Source of the DNA: Prorocentrum cordatum
Taxonomy: Eukaryota > Sar > Dinophyceae > Prorocentrales > Prorocentraceae
Assembly (NCBI GenBank): GCA_963575745.1
Contig: CAUYUJ010015736.1
Coordinates: 251,523 to 315,522 of the forward strand
Length of the DNA stretch: 64,000 bases
Direction of reading: 5' to 3'
Part shown: piece after piece, positions 56,480 to 64,000 of the stretch
Layout: each line of letters begins with the position of its first letter
How positions within the stretch are numbered: position 1 is the stretch's first letter
Notes under the pieces: generated by a model
What the model was told of the DNA's origin: nothing
What the model saw: the letters and a program-made list of their open reading frames with translations, nothing else
The model's database searches: none
Program-made: the position numbers and the translations under genes

Positions 56480-59051
56480 GTTGCAAAGAGCACAAGTCTT
56501 GAGCCAGGTAAGTGCAGATCGGGCACGCCAAAGACGGTGGAATAATGATTTCAATCTGCGCATAAGCACTCCGCCCCACCGCGCAACGATTGAACTGATA
56601 AGACCGCATCACGTGCCTCTGCGCGTCCTCCCGTGAGCCCAGGGCCTGCAAGCAACGAAAGCATTGATTTGTGACGGTCAACAGGCTAGCCTCGTTCCTA
56701 ACCGAGTGGGCCCGACCCGCACGCAGCAACAAACGCTTCATGGACGAGAATCGTTCCCCGCAAATCCCGCCCTCGGCCGTCGTGAGATTGCACAGGCAGG
56801 GCCCCGCGATCGCGACATCGCCCGAAATGTCGTCGTCCATCGCGAGCGGAGCCTCGAAGCCTGGAGGGGGGGGCGAGTGCGAGAAGGCCTGGGCCCGCAG
56901 CATCGAGAAGTCGATATCGGCCCACTCGACGAACTCCTGATCGAAGAGAAGCTTGAGGAGCGGATAACGTGGAGGAATAAGATACTGGAGCTCCTCCGAG
57001 CCCTCGAGACCGAACGTGAGGTCCGCAAGTACCTGCCGAGCCCAGGGGTTGGCGTCGCTGGCCATTGTCCAAGATGCGGTGACCACCTCCTCGGAGCCAA
57101 GACGCCCAAAGACACTCACTCTGGCCTGCCGATGGGCCTCGGGGAACTTACTCCAGCTCTGATACCACCTCAACCTCCTCACCCGGAGCTCTCTGTCGCA
57201 CGGTAGGATTCGCCAGTGCGCCCACATGCGTGCCGCAGACCAGCGGCGGAGCTCCTTTTCGCCATGGTCCTCGAGTCCCGAGGTACCCAGACCCCTTCTC
57301 ATCGCTTGTTGTAAAACATGATCAGCTGCAGCACAAACACTCTTGCCAGAAATCCTTGCCTCCATCCCCGAGAGAAGGGCCGACTGGACGAACGCGATCA
57401 CGGCCATCCTCTTGCCGCTCAGCAGCTTCGCGTGGCGCAAGAACAAAGCGATCTTCCCTAAGCCTTCCCCCCCTGCTTGAATCCGTTTCAATTTTTCGAT
57501 CTGAGGGGGACCGCTCGTCGTCAGCCAGCCCCCAAGAACTCGCATAAATCCCCCGACCTTGCCCGAGGTGGACACGGCCCCACTGAAGACGAAACGCCGT
57601 TGCCCGAGAGAACCAGGACCTACGAGATTGACCAGGGAGACTCTTTTTTCGGGGTTCAGGGCAACGCCGATCTGATTCAGCGCGCACTGCAGGTGCTCGC
57701 TGCTGACGCGGGCGAGCGCCAGCAGGTGACGTGCTTCACCTCCCATACGTTGTGGTGGTGGGCCTGGCCCAGGGGTAACATGCTTCGTGATATCATCCGC
57801 AAACAGGGACAGACCGACGTCCGTCGAGACCCCGTTCGGCTCCGTGGCCAACGCCATAGAGCTCGAAGTCGTACGTTGACGAATCTCAAAAGAAGGCTCG
57901 AGGCCTTTCTGATAGAAGTAAGGAAAGCCTCGTGTGGCGCTCGGGTGGCCCATGAGATCGCCCGCACTCGGGCGCAAGCATATCGTCTCACCTGCGGTAA
58001 TAATCTGACACGCACTCTGAATAACCCTCTGACGTTGAAACATGACGTCTTCCTCTAAATAAAGCGATGGCAAATATCCAGCATCATCCCTCGATACACT
58101 TGGAAAAGCAATAGTCGCATCTTCGTTAACAATCACGTGATAATATCCTTGCCTTTGCAGCCTCCACGAGGTACAGCATTGAGTTAAGATTGCATTGTCC
58201 CTCCTGCGCTTCCTTGCAAAACCATGACATACATATGGTGGAGGTTCACGGTGCCGCCGAGCTCTGACCCACAAATGCGAGTTCCAAGCCTTGCCCAGGA
58301 GGCAGAAAAGATGGATCCATCTCTGACTTTCAGCACCTGATTTCCCGTTATGCTTGTCCAGCCCACAGCGGGCTGACACATCGGAGATAAGCGGCGTTGC
58401 TGACGCTCTGCGAAAGCAGGCAAGCAGATCCAGAAAACGCTCGCTAAAGGCCTGAGCCGAGGCTGGGCGCAGCTCGCCACCAACACCGCCGCCGCGATAG
58501 TTGTCCCAACCTTCCTCGTCCAACAATACTAGCCAGAGCTCAGATGGAAGCGACCATGCCGGTGTAGCCCGTCGCTTCGGAGCTTTTCGCAACAGTCGAA
58601 TGACCCCGCGCAAATCTTGCCTGGCCGCGTCCACGTGCTCGAACTGCATGGCGTTATAGCGCGCGACATCTGAAGCATCCCATCCGTCGGCGCGCGGGCG
58701 GTCGAACCTCTCAACCAGCTCAGCCTGTAGGTCGCACCGAGAGGCCCCAAGTCCACCAGCCGTAGCGGGGCGACACAGAAACTCAGAAATCTCCTGGGCT
58801 TCGCTGTTCTCGGGCTTCAGCACAAAATACTTTCTGTGTCGGGGTCCCGCACCTCTCGTTGACAGCCGTCGTATAATTCGCTGCACATTGAAGCGGTCGT
58901 GTACGTTCCACGCCTCGTTAAGCTCGGCCGTGAGTGACGCTTCTCTTTCTCTATTTATCAACTTCGAGAGAGAGAGATGTCGCATGCGAAAGGTAGTTCG
59001 AGCCAACAGCAGTTCCAATTCCCTCATTTGCTCCAGACAGTCCTCAGACAC
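56480..59051 (-). pseudogene. LINE reverse transcriptase with C-terminal zinc fingers
   Basis: Reverse transcriptase of a dinoflagellate-type LINE, which would prime on nicked target DNA. The N-terminal part has an Arg/Glu-rich region (SLSKLINREREASL), then WSLPSELWLVLLDEEGW, HGFARKRRRDNAIL, the first catalytic Asp in NEDATIAFPS (58120-58122), GDLMGHPSATRGF, and the FADD catalytic pair in LSLFADDITKHV (57792-57803). The C-terminal part holds Cys/His pairs: CLCNLTTAEGGICGERF with a following His, then NQCFRCLQALGSREDAQRHV and a final CPICTYL. Catalytic residues are retained. Upstream coding (59150-59085) is in other frames and the downstream part shifts frame near 56400-56540, so the gene is broken. 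Confidence 0.75.
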
Positions 59052-59264
59052 ACCTCCCAGATCACGGTACTGAAAGCACCAGTGCGCCTGCCTCTGAGCC
59101 GCTTCCGTTCACGATGTAAAAAAAATCGTTCCCTTTCCAGTTGTGATAATTCAACCTCCTGCTGCGACCTCTTCGAAAAAAATATCCTGTGCCACGGGGG
59201 CCATGAGACTCATCACCGAGTTCCACGCTTCGCCCACTGTCGCCCTTGAGCACAAACGGACCCA

Positions 59265-60256
59265 CTACTCCTCGGGAGTAGCGCAGATCGGCTCTTGTAT
59301 CTCCTCGATCGAAGACGTACACGACGAGCAACCAGACAAACATCGCATGATCCGATCGTAATCCCAAGCCGGCTTGCGCTCACCGAGCTGCGCCTGGAAA
59401 TCGTACTTGCATTCCATCAAAATGGGTCGATGCTCGCGATCATCTAGTGTAGATATCGGTTGCAATCTTCGGCCCGCCCCGTGCAGAATAACACATCGCC
59501 GAACGTTCTGCCGAAGCTGCTGGGGAATCACCAGAAAGTCAATGCGAGACGTGGACGAGCCCACCCCAGAAGAAAGTCGGGCCAAGCGGCATAAAAAGGT
59601 GTTAATCGCGCACATGTGAGTGTACACCAGCAGGTGCCGAAGAGCCGTACCTGCGACCCCTCCGGGGTCCCTGTCGTAAGATCCGATGCAGGTCCAGTCC
59701 TCCACGTCCGCATCCTCGGCAGGAGTCGTGTCGCCTTCGACAGCGTAGTCCCGAGCGTTGCCCAATCCGTCGTTCAGGTCCATGCCAAGGATAGGTGTGC
59801 ACCTCCCTCCAATAGATTGCAATATCTTTCGGATCCAAGCCGTCATTCGTGTAACAATACGTCGTTGTTCCGCTCGACCTGCGCGAACACTCGGATAGAC
59901 TGGGTAGTAAAGCGAAGCGAACAGCACGTCCATATTTCCCGACTTCAATCTCACGGCGCCGCAGCGCCCTTCCAGATCCACGGGTGGGGCGAAAATCTGT
60001 CTTATGAGTCGTTGGGGGAAGACTGCAGCATGATACTCGTGCCACAAGCTTTGCTCGATGACCTCGAGAATCCAAATGATATTTCGTAGTGCCTCGAATG
60101 GCGAAAAACTCGATGGGGTTCGCCTGCTCCTTTCCGCCGACCAGTCCCCTGAAGTAATATTGCCCCCACATTTCCAAATTCTGAAGAAACCTCTTCCCCG
60201 CGTAGTCCACACAGATGCATCGGGTTGTATGAAACTGCACGAATGTGCCCCAGCGT
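59265..60256 (-). pseudogene. LINE endonuclease (EEP family), frameshifted
   Basis: Endonuclease/exonuclease/phosphatase-fold enzyme that nicks target DNA. The N-terminal part in one frame (60256 to about 60010) reads IRAVSYNPMHL and VGAILLQGTGRR, the strands carrying Asn and Glu/Gln ligands. The frame then changes near 60010-60030 and continues with IFAPPVDLEGRCGAVRL, GMDLNDGLG (Asp-Leu-Asn at 59772-59780), STSRIDFLVIP (59535-59550) and DREHRPILMEC with the terminal His at 59430-59432. A TAG stops it at 59265, although coding-like sequence runs on to about 59160. Gln replaces the usual Glu in LLQGTG, as is common in this dinoflagellate LINE type as far as I recall. Confidence 0.72.
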
Positions 60257-61443
60257 CCTGGGGGTGCCGTCGCCCATGTTGTTCAACTGAAGTGATAGTT
60301 GTCGACGTCGCACTGGCGGGCAGCCTGCGGCGAGGACGGGCGCGGCTACACCCTTTCTCACGAAGAGCGCGGGCCCCGCACGAGGAAAGGAAACATCGCT
60401 GCCTCTGAACGGAGTGCCCTGGCAATTCCAGTAGCTGCGACGAGTGTGTGTTTCAAGCCGCGACAGCAGCTGAGAAGGGAGGAGGAGGAGGAGAAGGAGG
60501 AGGAGGAGGGAGGAGGAGGAGACGGAGGAGGAGGAGGAGGAGGAGGAGGAGGAGGAGGAGGAGGAGTAGGAGGAAGAGGAGGAGAAAAAGGAGGGGGGGG
60601 GCGCGGCACGCGGGGCCTGCACCGAAGACGAGTGCTCCGCCAGGCACCCCTGCAGCTGCTCCAGCTTGGCCAGCGCGGGCCGCAGCTCCGCGGCCTGCGG
60701 GGAGGGCGGACGCCGTCGTCGTCGACGGCGTCTCTCGTGCGAGGCGGGGACGTATCCAGATCCGCCGCCTGGGAAGCGACGTCCTGGCGCCCCAGCGGGC
60801 GGTGGATATGGGCGTATCTTGGCCCCCGGGGGCCCGAAGATGTCCCTATCCAGAGCCTGCCGAGATCCCCCAAAATTGATCCTCCAGGCGCTGGTCGTGT
60901 ATAAATTCCCACCTCGGATCGCGTGAGATCCAGGTTCGACGATCGGGGTTCGGGATCGCTCTGTGGCAACCCAGGGGCGCCTCCCATCCCATCGTGCTGG
61001 CTTTTGCGGGTCGAAGCTGACCGACGCCAAGTCGATGCTAAGTCGACGCCAAATCGGCGCCGCTTCATCGATGAATACCAGCCGCTACCGCACGCTGGTG
61101 TACTCGAGAACACGATCGGACCAAAAACAGAAGCGCATCCCTCCAAGAGCATGAGATCCTCCGCCGGCCAAACTGAAGAACATTCAAAGGTACCCTCCCC
61201 CAGGATGCACAATAACATCCGACACCCATGAAGAACATTAGGGTACCCTCCCCGAACCGACCCCGATCTCATCGCTGGTTCTGAAGGGGGGAAGACAGGT
61301 GTTCTTCTCGGGCCCCGAAGGATCAACATCAGGCCCTGAAGGGCCCTATTTAGGAACCCTAGAAGCCCCCTTTTCTGTAGCCCTCGCTGACCCCCCCCCG
61401 TTCTTGACGACCTACCAGACCACCCCAACCCAACCCGAAGACC

Positions 61444-61830
61444 CTCCTCCTCCTCCTCCTCATCATCATCCTCCTACTCCTCATCCTGCTCATCCTCCTC
61501 CCCCTCATAATTTTCCTCCTCCTGTTCCTCCTGTTCCTCCTCCTCCTCCTCCTCCTCCTCCTCCTCTTTCTCCGCCTCCTCCGCCTCCTCCTCCTCCTCC
61601 TCCTCCTCCTCCGCTTCCTCCTCCTCCTCCTCCTCCTCCTCCTCCTCCTCCTCCTCCTCCTCCTGCTCCTCCTCCTCTTCCTCCTCATCCGCCTCCTTCT
61701 CCTCCCACTCCTCCTCCCTCCTCCTCCGCCTCCCCGACCTCCGCCCCCGACCCCCACGCTCCTGGTCAAAGCGCGACTCGAGCTGTTCCAGCCGCTCCGT
61801 GATGCTGCTCCACGCGCCCTGTCGCGGGGG
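61444..61830 (-). other. LINE 5' remnant: coiled-coil peptide and (CTC)n array
   Basis: On the minus strand 61830-61745 reads GAWSSITERLEQLESRFDQE, a heptad-like peptide, followed downstream by a long (GGA)n tract (plus-strand CTC, 61444-61735). The order, coiled coil then purine array then endonuclease, suggests an ORF1 remnant. Confidence 0.4.
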
Positions 61831-61860
61831 CTGGCAGGCAAACAGGCGCCGACAGCCTGG

Positions 61861-62520
61861 TTAGTGACGCGGAAGTCTTGCTCTAGATCGTCACCAACAG
61901 AGGACGAGGCGGCGCAGTTGGAGCGGAAGGAGGTGAAGGACGCGGCGGAGGCGGACAAGGTGGGAGAGGAAGGGGGCACGAAGGTGGCCAAACGCTGGCT
62001 GAAGAGAGCCAACGCCAACTCACGCGGGGCTGAGAGTGCAAATCCCAGTCCAATGCGACGCCAAATCAAGCGGTGTTGATCACAGCATCACGTCGCCAGC
62101 ATAACCAGCTATCATGGCACATGCGGCGGCCCAGTCACGGAAGCAAGTGGAATGCACAAACGCGCAACAGCCTCAAGCATCATACTAATAGCAAGCCGAC
62201 CATGCCCTCGGGGCCGCGTATGCAAGAAAACTGTCGACGATCAGGCGCAGATCCAAGAAATCCGCCCGGAGCTTCGAACGTTTGTGCTTTTGTGTGCTGT
62301 TCTTCTTCGAGGATCAGCCTCGCGGGCGCCCAGGTTGTAGCTGGAGGGTGCGGGAACCACCGCACAGCACCACCTACCGAATGCACTGCTGCCCCGCAGC
62401 CCGCCGGGGGCCTGCTCTTTTTCTTGCTCGGCACGCCTGCGCGTGCCGCCCGCGCGACCCAGCACGGCCGACTCCTGCGAGGCGAAAACCCGCGGGAGCG
62501 ACGATCGAAGAAACGGACCC
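61861..62520. other. No supported gene
   Basis: Unique GC-rich sequence. A plus-strand stretch at 61905-62040 encodes a charged peptide (ERKEVKDAAEADKVGEEGG) that may be coding, but it has no recognisable domain or boundaries. Confidence 0.3.
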
Positions 62521-62651
62521 TGGCCATCGCTCGGACGTCCATTTCCTGTGTTTTGTTTTGTTTCGTGCGTGGTTTTTTTCGCCAAATGATCAAGGATGCT
62601 CCTCGATGGCCCTCGCCGAAGGAAAAAATGCACACGCCCGAGCGATGCCAA
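62521..62651. mobile_element. MITE-like element, copy 2, with 8-bp duplication
   Basis: Ends TGGCCATCGCTCGGACGTCC and CGCCCGAGCGATGCCAA are inverted repeats. GGACCCTG occurs at 62515-62522 and 62652-62659, on both sides, and may be an 8-bp target-site duplication as made by hAT-type transposases. Its interior matches copy 1 at 50126-50261. There is no coding capacity. Confidence 0.62.
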
Positions 62652-62906
62652 GGACCCTGCGCGAGATGGCACAGCGACCTCACGCCGCGGCGTACGCGGG
62701 CCGCCAGCGCGGCTCGCTGCAGCGGAGGCGAGGGCGCAAGCGCGCGACCTTACGCGGGAAGCTGGCGCGCCAGCGTCGGCGCACACGACCCCGTCTGGCT
62801 GCGTCGCTCACACGACGCGGCACCCGAGTCTTCAATCTGGGGAGCACCTCCTCCATCTCGTGCGCCGTGGGGGGGTAGGAGGCGTCGGAGATGGGGGAAC
62901 GAACAT

Positions 62907-63172
62907 GAACACTCGGAGGTCCGCGCGGATTTCGGGGGGTCCAGCGCGGACCCGAGAACTCCGCGCGGGCCTCCGAGTTGTCACGCTTTATGCCCCTCGC
63001 TGCTCCCCTGGGGACGCCGCCTCCAGCTCGTGCGCCGTGGAACACTCGGAGGTCCGCGCGGATTTCGGGGGGTCCAGCGCGGACCCGAGAACTCCGCGCG
63101 GGCCTCCGAGTTGTCACGCTTTATGCCCCTCGCTGCTCCCCTGGGGACGCCGCCTCCAGCTCGTGCGCCGTG
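62907..63172. repeat. Perfect 133-bp tandem duplication with hairpin
   Basis: Units 62907-63039 and 63040-63172 are identical. Each contains an 18-bp inverted pair (ACTCGGAGGTCCGCGCGG at 62911-62928 against 62961-62978, one mismatch) and an inner GGGTCC/GGACCC pair. A partial third copy of the unit end (CTCGTGCGCCGTGG) lies at 62855-62870. Confidence 0.9.
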
Positions 63173-64000
63173 GGGGGCCGGGGGAGGGTCGGGAGCGGCC
63201 ACGAGGGGGGCGTCCAAGAGGGGGGGTGCAAATCATGGCCGGCGGCACGTGCGCGGCCGAGGGGGGGGGCGGGGACGTCATAACAAGAGGAGGCGCCATG
63301 AAATCTGGGGAAACATCATGGCCCCCGCCATGATGTCCACCCCCCCCTAGTCATCACCCCCCTCTGGGAGGCGCCGGCGAGGCGAGGGAACGCGAGGCGG
63401 GCCCGTGCTGACGATGGTGAAGGGGCCCTGGGACACGCAAATAAATACACACAAATAACAGGATTCCCTATATTTTCAAATATTTCCTTGGTTTTTGTCT
63501 CCCCCCCCCACTTCCCATATTTTCCCATTTTCCTGGGGATCGACGATTACTTGTGTCTGTGTGTCTTTTCCCTCCTGACGATGGGGTCTGCAGTGCTGCC
63601 CCCCCCTCGGGGCCAGCTCTCGCCCGCGCCGACGTCGTCGGGCGCCGGCACGCCGCGCCGCCCAGGGGGGTCGCCCCCGGGGGCGTCCACTCCTGGAGGG
63701 GCCCCGGGACGCGCGGACGCACAGACACAGAGAACTGGAGCCCCCCACACCCTCCCAGGTCTCCTGGGCTTCTGTTTCCCCCCCCCTGGGGGATAACAGA
63801 ACTGTTATCCCCCAGGGGGGGGGACTGTCTCCCAGTGTCCCACAAGTTCTCCTGGGGGATCGACGGTGAACGGTGTCTGCGTGTGGTTTCTCGCCCCTCC
63901 CGGGACTTCCTGGGTGGGGCTGCCCCCCGCGGCGGCCCGGCGCGCGGGCCCCCGGGGCTGCCCGGCGCGCCTCCGCGAGGTCCCGGGCAGGAGGGCCCCC
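63173..64000. repeat. G/C-run-rich segment with perfect palindrome and direct repeat
   Basis: No gene is supported. A perfect palindrome with 22-bp arms and a 2-nt loop lies at 63778-63823 (CTGGGGGATAACAG then its complement, flanked by nine C and nine G). About 315 bp apart, 63532-63610 and 63848-63930 are diverged direct repeats starting CCTGGGG(G)ATCGACG. The window ends inside this segment. Confidence 0.7.

Larger units (their letters stand above)
55570..61860 (-). mobile_element. Broken LINE (endonuclease + reverse transcriptase)
   Basis: Reading from about 61860 downward: a short coiled-coil-coding remnant with (CTC)n, a second charged remnant near 60690, a (GGA)n tract on plus at 60478-60570, an apurinic-type endonuclease (60250-59265), a reverse transcriptase with zinc-finger C-terminal region (59051 to about 56480) and a further ORF (56320-55655). 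Order and motifs are those of a non-LTR retrotransposon. At least four frame breaks or stops interrupt it, so this copy should not be autonomous. No poly-A tail or target duplication was identified, so the outer limits are approximate. Confidence 0.8.

Overview
The window reads as nuclear DNA of a dinoflagellate. The direct evidence is a complete 22-nt dinoflagellate spliced-leader sequence fossilised in the genome (minus strand, 2138-2159), 176 nt upstream of an intronless reading frame. Supporting evidence is an intron fitting the dinoflagellate AG|GC...AG|G pattern (27809-27962), GC-rich coding sequence, very low gene density, and a dinoflagellate-type LINE with an endonuclease, a divergent reverse transcriptase and C-terminal zinc fingers. 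The genus is not provable here; a large repeat-laden genome such as Prorocentrum would fit (inference). There are no bacterial operons, promoters, tRNAs or rRNAs that I can support.

Genes are few and nearly all on the minus strand. From left to right: a spliced-leader retrogene encoding a C4 zinc-finger/coiled-coil protein (823-1962); a small Ala-rich gene fragment (17133-17705); a three-exon gene of unknown function with a probable GC donor (25446-28974); a large two-block gene of unknown function (33669-37515); an ALKBH6-like 2-oxoglutarate/Fe(II) dioxygenase with a long N-terminal extension and a 1.9-kb intron (48631-52188); and a broken LINE of about 6 kb (about 55570-61860). They do not form a pathway. 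The zinc-finger retrogene and the LINE are products of retrotransposition; the ALKBH6-like gene is the only one with a recognisable cellular enzymology (alkylated nucleic-acid or related demethylation).

The rest is repeats of striking variety. From 3 to 15 kb, and again at 44.8-48.3 kb, a composite repeat of 600-850 bp (five copies, all in the same orientation) carries internal tandem units of about 80 bp, and every copy abuts (CTC)n/(CAT)n arrays, one of which extends for 6 kb. Other blocks are: pyrimidine (CT)n tracts at 16.5 and 18.3-18.8 kb; a 79-bp satellite at 19.0-20.8 kb; arrays of GGGCCC-rich sequence with regularly spaced hairpins at 23.3-24.1 and 32.1-32.3 kb (spacing about 180 bp) and a second hairpin family at 29.5-30.4 kb; a 12-bp minisatellite in two inverted arms at 31 kb; a 90-bp, 30-codon tandem repeat at 43 kb; and a CAT array at 53.2-54.4 kb. 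Two MITE-like elements are visible: one of 195 bp with 38-bp terminal inverted repeats and a 5-bp target duplication (16827-17021), and a family of about 130 bp with two copies, one inside the ALKBH6-like intron.

Most long open frames in the window are consequences of 3-bp-periodic repeats and are not genes.
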